Source of the DNA: Deltaproteobacteria bacterium
GTDB taxonomy: Bacteria > Desulfobacterota > B13-G15 > RBG-16-54-18
NCBI GenBank assembly: GCA_003646745.1
Contig: QMLM01000020.1
Span: 1 to 13,783 of the forward strand
DNA length: 13,783 nucleotides
Direction: 5' to 3'
A program made the position numbers and the translations under genes. Below the pieces are notes generated by a model, which was not told the origin of the DNA, did no database searches, and worked only from the letters and a program-made list of their open reading frames with translations. Below, piece by piece: positions 7,908 through 13,783 of the stretch (the stretch's first letter is position 1; each line of letters opens with the position of its first letter).

Positions 7908-7936
7908 AATATAATTCCACCTCCGCCCTTTGTCAA
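7908..7936 (-). promoter_or_regulatory. Sigma-70-type promoter for the FmdB-family gene
   Basis: Read on the minus strand, TTGACA (complement of 7931-7936) is followed by 17 bases and TATATT (complement of 7908-7913). That is a perfect -35 and a five-of-six -10 at the ideal spacing. Transcription would begin near 7901, giving a leader of about 27 bases before the TTG start. Confidence 0.7.
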
Positions 7937-7961
7937 GAAGTACCGGATGTGCCATATTCTA

Positions 7962-7990
7962 TTGACATTCTGATCGATGCTTGTTATTTT
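7962..7990 (+). promoter_or_regulatory. Sigma-70-type promoter for nadE
   Basis: TTGACA at 7962-7967 is followed by 17 bases and TATTTT at 7985-7990. A TG one base before the -10 (7982-7983) gives an extended -10 element. Transcription would begin near 7997, about 25 bases before the nadE ATG. The -35 lies 25 bases from the -35 of the divergent promoter. Confidence 0.7.
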
Positions 7991-8021
7991 GAACGAAAAT
8001 ACCGAATAAGAAGGAGAGGGT

Positions 8022-9764
8022 ATGAGAACCATAAGGATTGCTTTGGCCCAGATTAATACCACGGTGGGAGATCTGGAGGGGAATGCCCAAAAGATAGTAG
8101 AGGAGATTCAAAGGGCCCGAGAGATGGGGGTGGATTTGCTCGCCTTCCCTGAACTGGCCATAACCGGCTATCCACCCGAGGACCTCCTTCTCATGCCAAG
8201 GTTTGTCCAACAAAATCTCGAGGTATTGCGCAAGATAGTGGAAACCACTAGAAGTATCACTGTCCTAGTGGGATTTATAAATAAAAAGGACGACATCTAT
8301 AACGCAGCGGCCTTGATTCACGATGGAGAACTGGTGGATATCTATCATAAGATGTTTTTGCCTAATTACGGCGTCTTTGACGAAGACCGCTATTTTCAGG
8401 CTGGCAAAGAGGCGCTTGTCTTTGAACTAAACGGGGTAAAGATTGGAGTAAGTATATGTGAAGACATTTGGCATGCCGGTGATCCCTTGAAGACTGAGGC
8501 ACTGCTGGGCGACGCCGAGATAGTAGTCAACATCTCCGCCTCCCCTTTCTACGCAGGCAAAAGGGGGTTCCGGCAACGGATGATCTCCACCAGGGCCAGC
8601 GACAATGCGGTCATCATCGCCTATGTCAATTTGGTGGGAGGGCAGGACGAATTGGTCTTTGACGGCAACAGCATAATCGTAGACCAAAAAGGGGAATTGA
8701 TTGCTCAAGCCCATTCTTTGGAGGAGGACTTTTTGGTGGCCGATCTGGATATAGATACGGCCTTCATGGCCAGGTTACACGACCCCCGTCGCCGAAAAGA
8801 AAAGCTCACCTTCCGGCAAGATCACATCCCTTTGAAGGCCTTGAGTCTGACCAAAGTAAAAAAAGAGGTGGACCCTCCTCCAGCCCTCGAAAAACGCCAA
8901 CCGATCCAGTACGATGATCTGGGGGAGGTATATCGCGCCTTAGTTCTGGGAACCCATGATTATGTTTACAAAAACAACTTCCAGAATGTACTCATTGGAC
9001 TCAGTGGGGGGATAGATTCCTCGTTGGTGGCCGCTGTTGCCGTAGATGCCCTTGGGAAGGAAAACGTCACCGGTGTAGCCATGCCCTCTCTCTATACCAC
9101 CAAGGAAAGCCTGGACGACGCACAAAAACTGGCCGACAACCTGGGAATAAAGTTGTTGAAGATCCCCATCTCCTCCATTTTTAATTCCTACCTGGAGACG
9201 CTAGGGCCTCATTTTCAAGGGATGAAGGAAGATGCCACAGAGGAAAATATCCAAGCCAGGATCAGAGGGAATATTCTCATGGCCCTTTCCAACAAATTTG
9301 GCTCCTTAGTCCTCACCACCGGCAACAAGAGTGAACTTAGCATGGGGTATTGTACTCTTTATGGGGATATGGCAGGGGGTTTTGCTGTGATAAAGGATTG
9401 CCCCAAGACTTTGGTATATCAGTTGGCGGATTATAAAAACAAAAAAGAGGGAAAAGAGGTCATCCCTGCCCGCATCCTTCAGAAGGAGCCTTCCGCTGAA
9501 CTGCGCCCCAACCAAAAGGACAGCGATACCCTTCCGCCCTATAATCTGTTAGATCCCATCCTCCAGGCCTATGTGGAGGAGGACAAAGTGGCGGATGATG
9601 TTGTGGCCCTCGGCTTCTCTAAAGAAATGGTTAAAGATGTCATTGATAAAGTGGACCGAAATGAGTACAAGAGAAGACAGGCTCCTCCTGGTATTAAGAT
9701 CACCCCTCGGGCCCTCGGGAAAGACAGACGCCTTCCCATCACCAATAGATACAGAAACTTTTAA
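8022..9764 (+). CDS. nadE: Glutamine-dependent NAD+ synthetase
   Basis: NadE carries out the last step of NAD+ synthesis, amidating nicotinic acid adenine dinucleotide with ATP and glutamine-derived ammonia. The 580 residues are two fused domains. The N-terminal nitrilase-type glutaminase (about 1-265) shows the Glu-Lys-Cys triad as E44 in FPELAITGY, K110 in YHKMFLPNYG and C146 in SICEDIWH. The C-terminal synthetase has the pyrophosphate loop SGGIDSS at 328-334 and the family segments TGNKSELSMGY and GDMAGGFAVIKD. Because of the glutaminase domain, the enzyme should not need free ammonia. The ATG at 8022 has AAGGAG 6 bases upstream and a promoter at 7962-7990. It faces the epimerase gene with 10 bases between stops. 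No residue expected from the family appears to be missing. Confidence 0.96.
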   Translation: MRTIRIALAQINTTVGDLEGNAQKIVEEIQRAREMGVDLLAFPELAITGYPPEDLLLMPRFVQQNLEVLRKIVETTRSITVLVGFINKKDDIYNAAALIHDGELVDIYHKMFLPNYGVFDEDRYFQAGKEALVFELNGVKIGVSICEDIWHAGDPLKTEALLGDAEIVVNISASPFYAGKRGFRQRMISTRASDNAVIIAYVNLVGGQDELVFDGNSIIVDQKGELIAQAHSLEEDFLVADLDIDTAFMARLHDPRRRKEKLTFRQDHIPLKALSLTKVKKEVDPPPALEKRQPIQYDDLGEVYRALVLGTHDYVYKNNFQNVLIGLSGGIDSSLVAAVAVDALGKENVTGVAMPSLYTTKESLDDAQKLADNLGIKLLKIPISSIFNSYLETLGPHFQGMKEDATEENIQARIRGNILMALSNKFGSLVLTTGNKSELSMGYCTLYGDMAGGFAVIKDCPKTLVYQLADYKNKKEGKEVIPARILQKEPSAELRPNQKDSDTLPPYNLLDPILQAYVEEDKVADDVVALGFSKEMVKDVIDKVDRNEYKRRQAPPGIKITPRALGKDRRLPITNRYRNF

Positions 9765-9774
9765 TTATGTAGCC

Positions 9775-10740
9775 TTAGCACCTTTCTTTAAACCATCGTA
9801 CAAACCTCTCAATTCCCTCCTCTATCCCAATCTGAGGATCATAACCTAGGAGGCGGCGTGCCTTAGAGATATCGGCGTAGGTGATAGGAACGTCACCAGG
9901 CTGCTCAGGTAACTCCTCAATCTTTGCCTTCTTATCTAAAGCTCCTTCTAAAAGGGAGATAAGATCTCGTAAGGGGACGGTGCGGGATTCCCCCAGGTTA
10001 AAAATATCATAACCTCGCAGGTTTCTCACCGCCCCTATCACTCCCTCGACGATGTCATCGATATAGGTATAGTCACGGCGCGAAGAGCCATCACCGTAAA
10101 CGGGTATCACTTTCCCCTGCTGGATAAGGCGGGTGAACTTATGTATGGCCATCTCAGGTCGCTGACGGGGACCATAGACGGTGAAAAACCTCAGACAGAA
10201 GACATTAAGACCGTAAAGGTAGTGGTAAGCATGGCAAAGAAGCTCCCCTGCCCTCTTGGTCACGGCATAGGGGGAGATCATCGCCTCCAGCCTATCCCCC
10301 TCGGAAAAGGGAACCTTACGGTTCCTGCCATAGACGGATGAGGAAGAACCAAAGATGAAATTAAATACACCAAACCTCCGACACACCTCCAACAGGTTCA
10401 GCGTACCCTTTATATTTACCTCCTCATAGAGGAGGGGATGCTGAATAGAAGGCCTTACACCCGCCCTAGCCGCCAAATGAATCACCAGATTAAAGGGCGA
10501 TCTGTGAAACAGATCCTGCAAAAAACTCTTATCTCTGATATCCCCTTCAACAAGCAAAAACCTCTCATTACCTTCAGATGCCTCAATCTCCTCCACATTC
10601 TTCCTTTTGATCCCTGGGTCATAAAAAGGGTCGAAATTATCCAGACAGACGACCTCATACCCCTCCCGTAAGAGGCGCTGGCAGAGGTGTGAACCAATAA
10701 AACCAGCCCCACCTGTAACCAAAACCCGCTTCATGGACAT
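9775..10740 (-). CDS. NAD-dependent nucleotide-sugar epimerase, UDP-glucuronate 4-epimerase-like
   Basis: This 321-residue extended short-chain dehydrogenase has the NAD-binding motif TGGAGFIG at 9-16, SSSSVYG at 132-138 and the catalytic pair Y158/K162 in YAVTK. The segments NFDPFYDPGIKR, ARAGVRPSIQ and RFFTVYGPRQRPEMA (184-198) are those of UDP-glucuronate 4-epimerases and their close relatives. It probably makes UDP-galacturonate or a related sugar for surface polysaccharide; the exact substrate is an inference. GalE-type or dehydratase activity cannot be excluded. Two in-frame ATGs (MSM) could be the start; I keep the first, 10 bases after the stop of the upstream exported-protein gene. 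The two genes are probably cotranscribed, but no other polysaccharide gene is in the window. Confidence 0.88.
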   Translation of the reverse strand: MSMKRVLVTGGAGFIGSHLCQRLLREGYEVVCLDNFDPFYDPGIKRKNVEEIEASEGNERFLLVEGDIRDKSFLQDLFHRSPFNLVIHLAARAGVRPSIQHPLLYEEVNIKGTLNLLEVCRRFGVFNFIFGSSSSVYGRNRKVPFSEGDRLEAMISPYAVTKRAGELLCHAYHYLYGLNVFCLRFFTVYGPRQRPEMAIHKFTRLIQQGKVIPVYGDGSSRRDYTYIDDIVEGVIGAVRNLRGYDIFNLGESRTVPLRDLISLLEGALDKKAKIEELPEQPGDVPITYADISKARRLLGYDPQIGIEEGIERFVRWFKERC

Positions 10741-10750
10741 CTCAATCCCT

Positions 10751-11251
10751 TTAAGGCTTGGGCCTTATCCTCCATTCACCTCCATCTCCCTCTTGTGGCT
10801 GAAGGACGGGAAGGTAGATGGTCACCCGCCCATCCCTTTTGCGATCCATTAGGACGGCGTTCATGCTCGTATAAATATACCCCAAGATCTCCCCTTTACG
10901 GTTAACAATATTGAGGGCCCGTGGTTCGAAAGGAAGGTCCCAAGTACGATCGATGTATTGATCATCCAAGCGTTTAATGGCGTAAATGATCTCCTCCTCG
11001 TTGAGGGAAGGGCCCCAAAACTTGGATGGAAGCTGATAGTCGTCTTTGAGATCAAAAAGCAGCGCCGTGGGTGCCTCTTTAACTCCCGCCGAGTAGACAT
11101 CAAAGTCCTTGAAGAACTCACGATCAAAGGACCTTATCTTAAGCGTTACCTCTTCATTTACAGAGAGATTTTTCTGCTGAGCAGAGGAGAGGCCTAATGA
11201 GATAAAGGCAAATATCAAAGAGAGAAGAAAAAGAAATACAATCCCTTTCAC
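10751..11251 (-). CDS. Exported protein of unknown function
   Basis: I do not recognise this protein. From the GTG at 11251 it has 166 residues. The N-terminus MKGIVFLFLLSLIFAFISLGLSSAQQ is a clear Sec signal peptide with a likely cleavage after SSA and no lipobox cysteine, so the product should be periplasmic or secreted. The mature part is mixed alpha/beta and ends in a segment with YIYTSMNAVLMDRKRDG, TIYLPVLQP and a Pro/Lys tail. It has no cysteine, metal motif or repeat that I can see. The frame is open up to an ATG at 11350. I chose 11251 because GGGAGGGAGG lies 9 bases upstream of it and the signal peptide then starts the protein. The extra 33 residues (MGRIVMAYRCHH...) look non-coding. 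It lies directly upstream of the epimerase gene. Confidence 0.7.
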   Translation of the reverse strand: MKGIVFLFLLSLIFAFISLGLSSAQQKNLSVNEEVTLKIRSFDREFFKDFDVYSAGVKEAPTALLFDLKDDYQLPSKFWGPSLNEEEIIYAIKRLDDQYIDRTWDLPFEPRALNIVNRKGEILGYIYTSMNAVLMDRKRDGRVTIYLPVLQPQEGDGGEWRIRPKP

Positions 11252-11311
11252 CTTCAAAAACCTCCCTCCCTTTTCTCCTGATGAGTATCTTGGCTTACCT
11301 TCAAAGTACCT

Positions 11312-11340
11312 AATATGATGGCATCTATAGGCCATTACAA
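11312..11340 (-). promoter_or_regulatory. Possible promoter for the exported-protein/epimerase pair
   Basis: On the minus strand TTGTAA (complement of 11335-11340) and CATATT (complement of 11312-11317) are 17 bases apart, each a four-of-six match. The spacer holds the dyad ATGGC-8-GCCAT. If real, transcription starts near 11305, inside the longer version of the downstream reading frame, which supports the shorter start at 11251. Confidence 0.35.
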
Positions 11341-11369
11341 TTCTTCCCATTGATAATAACCGGAAATTT

Positions 11370-11621
11370 TCAATACATTTTGAATATATACTGTAATTCT
11401 TCCATCTTTTTATAAAGTTCTCTGCTGATCTCTAACGATGCGAAGATAAGATATGATGTGTAAATAATTACAACAATGGTTAGGATTACCTTTAATGTCT
11501 TGTTAAACTTAGGACTTTTATAAAGCAATGGGAGGGCAAAGGGTCCCAATACAAAGAATAAAAGTAGAATTACACTAATTGGCCTTAAGTACCACTTAAC
11601 TTCCCCATCTTCTTTACGCAT
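11370..11621 (-). CDS. Small two-helix membrane protein, function unknown
   Basis: From the ATG at 11621 this gene encodes 83 residues. A charged N-terminus (MRKEDGEVKWYLRP) precedes a hydrophobic segment at about 14-34 containing FFVLGPFALPLL. A short basic loop follows (YKSPKFNKTLK), then a second hydrophobic segment at about 44-66 and a charged, probably amphipathic C-terminal helix. The basic loop between the segments suggests that loop faces the cytoplasm. The GP.ALPL then SP.F..T.K pattern reminds me of small membrane proteins common in delta-proteobacteria, but I cannot check that here. A TTG start at 11636 is possible; I prefer the ATG because GAGGAAGGGAG lies just before it. The gene is AT-rich compared with its neighbours and is on the same strand as the exported-protein gene, about 118 bases upstream of that gene's start. 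Confidence 0.65.
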   Translation of the reverse strand: MRKEDGEVKWYLRPISVILLLFFVLGPFALPLLYKSPKFNKTLKVILTIVVIIYTSYLIFASLEISRELYKKMEELQYIFKMY

Positions 11622-11673
11622 CTCTCCCTTCCTCAAGCACTATATTGAGCTAAGGAATCAAAAATTATAAAAA

Positions 11674-11694
11674 AAATTAACATATAAATTAACA
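11674..11694. repeat. Short AT-rich direct repeat in the intergenic stretch
   Basis: AAATTAACA occurs at 11674-11682 and again at 11686-11694, a 12-base period. It sits upstream of the small membrane-protein gene in the AT-rich stretch between the two divergent transcription units. It could be a binding site or simply low-complexity sequence. Confidence 0.5.
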
Positions 11695-11751
11695 AAAAGC
11701 AAAGTCTGCCCTTTCTGTTGTACCTTATTTAAGCTCAATGAGACCCCTTCA

Positions 11752-11780
11752 TTGACTTTTTGTATTGATTATCTTATAAA
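11752..11780 (+). promoter_or_regulatory. Sigma-70-type promoter for xerC
   Basis: TTGACT at 11752-11757 is followed by 17 bases and TATAAA at 11775-11780, each a five-of-six match at ideal spacing. Transcription would begin near 11787, about 37 bases before the xerC TTG start, and would read into hslV and hslU. Confidence 0.65.
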
Positions 11781-11823
11781 TTAAATATACGATATACGTT
11801 CATTTTATTATTAAGGGGCACTT

Positions 11824-12741
11824 TTGTATACCGATATAGATAATTTTATCGATTACATGTCCTTAGAGAGGGGGACATCGCCCCATACCTGTCGGGCCTA
11901 TCGAAAGGATTTGGAGTCGTTCGCTACCTTTTTAGGCAAAAAGGGACTTCCCCTTGATGTCACCAAGATAGACCACCTGATGATCCGCCTCTATTTGGGA
12001 TACCTCTATAAAGAGGAAGGAGTAAAGCGCATCTCAGTAGGAAGAAAACTTGCCACCTTGAGAACATTCTTCAGGTACCTGAAAAGAGAGGGAATCATCG
12101 GGAAGAATCCCGCCAAGATGGTGGCGACCCCCAAGGGGAGAAAAGACCTCCCCCATGCCCTCACCGTGGATGAGGTCTTCAGGCTCTTGGATACCCCTGA
12201 TAAGACCAACCCTTTGGGGCTCAGAGATTGGGCTATATTAGAGCTCCTTTACTCCAGTGGGCTCAGAGTAGCGGAACTCACCTCCCTCAATATGGAGGAT
12301 CTAGACCTAGCAGGAGGAATGGTAAGGGTAATGGGAAAGGGGGGTAAGGAGAGAATGCTGCCTATCGGCTCCAAGGCCGCCGAGGCATTAAGGGCGTATT
12401 TGGCCCACAGAAAAAGGCTCGCCGGCAAGGGGGAAAGATCTCCCAAACCCCTTTTCCTCAACTATCGGGGAGGAAGACTTTCGGCTCGCAGTGTGGCCAG
12501 GATGGTAAAAAAATATCTCCAGAAGGGGGGGGTGTGGAAGAATATCTCTCCCCACACCTTTAGGCACTCCTTCGCCACCCATCTGCTGGATGCCGGGGCC
12601 GATCTGAGGGGTATACAGGAGTTACTGGGGCACGCCAGCCTCTCGACCACCCAAAGGTATACCCATGTAAGCACAGCAAGACTGATGGAGGTTTATGATC
12701 GGACCCATCCTCGGGCCAGAAAGGGGGGGAAAGATGTTTAG
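11824..12741 (+). CDS. xerC: Tyrosine recombinase XerC
   Basis: XerC is a site-specific recombinase that, with XerD, resolves chromosome dimers at dif near the replication terminus. The 305 residues are the usual length. The N-terminal SAM-like DNA-binding domain (about 1-90) includes [16 protein letters not shown]. The catalytic domain carries the expected residues: R148 in SGLRVAEL, K172 in GKGGKERM, H244 and R247 in [14 protein letters not shown]270 in [11 protein letters not shown], and the nucleophile Y279 in QRYTHVS. The start is a TTG at 11824 with AAGGGG five bases upstream; the next in-frame ATG (11857) would cut into the first helix. XerC is favoured over XerD by its position before hslV and hslU, a common arrangement. 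A phage integrase is unlikely, since nothing phage-like is nearby. Confidence 0.93.
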   Translation: MYTDIDNFIDYMSLERGTSPHTCRAYRKDLESFATFLGKKGLPLDVTKIDHLMIRLYLGYLYKEEGVKRISVGRKLATLRTFFRYLKREGIIGKNPAKMVATPKGRKDLPHALTVDEVFRLLDTPDKTNPLGLRDWAILELLYSSGLRVAELTSLNMEDLDLAGGMVRVMGKGGKERMLPIGSKAAEALRAYLAHRKRLAGKGERSPKPLFLNYRGGRLSARSVARMVKKYLQKGGVWKNISPHTFRHSFATHLLDAGADLRGIQELLGHASLSTTQRYTHVSTARLMEVYDRTHPRARKGGKDV

Positions 12742-13261
12742 AGGTACAAGCATCCTCTCCGTGCGCCACAAGGGGAAGGTGGTGATGGCTGGGGATGGAC
12801 AGGTAACCCTGGAGACCACAGTGATGAAACATCGGGCCCGAAAGGTTCGCAAACTCTATAACGACAAGGTCCTCGCTGGATTTGCTGGGACCACAGCCGA
12901 TGCCTTCACCCTCTTTGAGCGTTTTGAGGGAAAATTAGAGCAATATAACGGAAACATCCTGCGGTCGGCCGTGGAGCTGGCCAAGGATTGGAGAACCGAC
13001 AGACTGCTTAGAAGGCTAGAGGCCCTGTTGATCGTGGCCGATAAGGATCACTCCCTCATCATCTCAGGCAATGGCGATGTAGTGGAACCCGATGATGGGA
13101 TCGTGGCCATCGGTTCCGGCGGCCCTTATGCTCAGGCGGCAGCAAGGGCCTTGGTGCTTCATTCCAACTTGGATGCCAGGACCATTGCCGAAGAAGCAAT
13201 GCGAATAGCTTCAGAGATATGTATATACACAAACAATCAGATAGTAATCGAAGAGCTCTAA
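12734..13261 (+). CDS. hslV: ATP-dependent protease subunit HslV (ClpQ)
   Basis: HslV is the proteasome-like peptidase that forms double hexameric rings and degrades proteins unfolded by HslU in the cytoplasm. The 175-residue product begins [10 protein letters not shown]. Processing after MFRG would expose Thr5 as the N-terminal nucleophile; the next residue is Ser where many homologues have a second Thr. The [10 protein letters not shown] and [14 protein letters not shown] segments are typical of the family. The frame is open upstream into xerC, but the ATG at 12734 gives the family N-terminus and follows a strong AAGGGGGGGAAAG. The start overlaps the xerC stop by 8 bases, so the two are probably translationally coupled. 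Length and motifs are complete. Confidence 0.96.
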   Translation: MFRGTSILSVRHKGKVVMAGDGQVTLETTVMKHRARKVRKLYNDKVLAGFAGTTADAFTLFERFEGKLEQYNGNILRSAVELAKDWRTDRLLRRLEALLIVADKDHSLIISGNGDVVEPDDGIVAIGSGGPYAQAAARALVLHSNLDARTIAEEAMRIASEICIYTNNQIVIEEL

Positions 13262-13278
13262 AAGAAAAAAGGACAAAG

Positions 13279-13783
13279 ATGGAGCGGCCCCTGACGCCGA
13301 AACAGATCGTGGCCGAGTTAGATAAGTACATCATCGGCCAAGATGAGGCTAAAAGATCTGTGGCTATCGCCTTGCGAAACCGCTGGCGGCGTCAGCAGGT
13401 ACCAAAGGAGTTGCAAGATGAGATTGCCCCAAAAAACATCATCATGATCGGTCCCACAGGGGTGGGCAAGACCGAGATCTCCCGCCGCCTGGCCAAACTT
13501 GCCCAGGCACCCTTTTTAAAGATCGAGGCTTCCAAGTTTACTGAGGTGGGGTACGTGGGGCGTGACGTGGAATCCATGATCAGAGATCTTACTGAACTGG
13601 CCGTCAGCATGGTGAGGAGAGAAGAGGAGGAAAAGATAAAGGATAAGGCCAGGGAAATGGCCGAGGAAAGGGTCCTAGATCTCCTTCTGCCCCCCTCCCC
13701 CACGAAGGCTCAATCCACGCTCTCACTGCCTGCTGCTACGGAAGACACCGAGCAGCAGTCGGAGGCGGAACACGCGCCACAGA
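13279..13783 (+). CDS. hslU: ATP-dependent protease ATPase subunit HslU (ClpY), 3'-truncated by window edge
   Basis: HslU is the AAA+ unfoldase partner of HslV. The first 168 residues are present. The N-terminus [20 protein letters not shown] and the following [18 protein letters not shown] are the family start. The Walker A loop GPTGVGKT lies at about 57-64, followed by [18 protein letters not shown]. From about 115 the charged helix with REEEEK and the Pro/Ser/Gln-rich stretch near the window end belong to the inserted I domain, which varies among HslU proteins. A full HslU is about 440-460 residues, so Walker B and the C-terminal domain lie beyond the edge. AAGGA stands 5 bases before the ATG, and the gene starts 17 bases after hslV. 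The two genes form one operon with xerC. Confidence 0.96.
   Translation, partial: MERPLTPKQIVAELDKYIIGQDEAKRSVAIALRNRWRRQQVPKELQDEIAPKNIIMIGPTGVGKTEISRRLAKLAQAPFLKIEASKFTEVGYVGRDVESMIRDLTELAVSMVRREEEEKIKDKAREMAEERVLDLLLPPSPTKAQSTLSLPAATEDTEQQSEAEHAPQ

Noticed and set aside
11664..11669. A TATAAT on the minus strand as the -10 of the small membrane-protein gene
   Set aside because: No acceptable -35 stands at 16-18 bases (the nearest, TTGTTA, is 20 bases away) and the area is so AT-rich that such hexamers are expected.
11670..11700. A dif-like site near xerC, because one strand reads TATATGTTAA, similar to the XerD arm of dif
   Set aside because: There is no matching XerC arm (no GCGCA-like half) at the required 6-base central spacing, and the region is simply AT-rich.
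11644..11739. Eight-base inverted repeat ATTGAGCT/AGCTCAAT at 11644-11651 and 11732-11739
   Set aside because: The arms are short, 80 bases apart and do not extend, so a chance match is likely.

Overview
This window is ordinary bacterial chromosome with roughly balanced base composition. It is tightly packed and carries a cell-wall and division cluster, several housekeeping genes and a small stretch of poorly characterised genes. The gene orders murC-murB-ddl-ftsQ-ftsA-ftsZ and xerC-hslV-hslU, the type II MurB, and the HslV that begins with a short MFRG propeptide all suggest a Gram-negative, delta-proteobacterium-like (Desulfobacterota-type) organism. That placement is an inference from gene order and protein style, not a database result. 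I see no prophage, insertion sequence, CRISPR array, tRNA or rRNA.

Region 1 (2-5907, + strand) is the distal half of a division and cell-wall (dcw) cluster. A truncated murC is followed by murB, ddl, ftsQ, ftsA and ftsZ. The first four genes overlap by 4, 23 and 14 bases, and ftsQ and ftsA are 4 bases apart, so translational coupling is likely. MurC, MurB and Ddl make UDP-MurNAc-peptide precursors. FtsQ, FtsA and FtsZ form part of the divisome. The ftsZ start is unusual: two similar Shine-Dalgarno/ATG units lie 66 bases apart in the same frame. A radical SAM gene (5946-7622) of unknown function follows on the same strand.

Region 2 (7626-9764) holds a divergent pair, an FmdB-type zinc-ribbon protein (- strand) and glutamine-dependent NAD+ synthetase nadE (+ strand). 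Two near-consensus sigma-70-type promoters lie back to back between them.

Region 3 (9775-11621, - strand) reads, in order of transcription: an 83-residue membrane protein, a 166-residue exported protein of unknown function, and a nucleotide-sugar epimerase resembling UDP-glucuronate 4-epimerase. A short AT-rich intergenic stretch (11622-11823) separates it from the last block.

Region 4 (11824-13783, + strand) is xerC-hslV-hslU, with hslU cut by the window end. XerC resolves chromosome dimers, and HslUV is an ATP-dependent protease. A promoter TTGACT-17-TATAAA precedes xerC.

I found no convincing new multi-gene system. The points that most deserve a second look are the duplicated ftsZ initiation region, the doubled C-terminal-tail motif of FtsZ, and the uncharacterised proteins at 5946-7622, 10751-11251 and 11370-11621.
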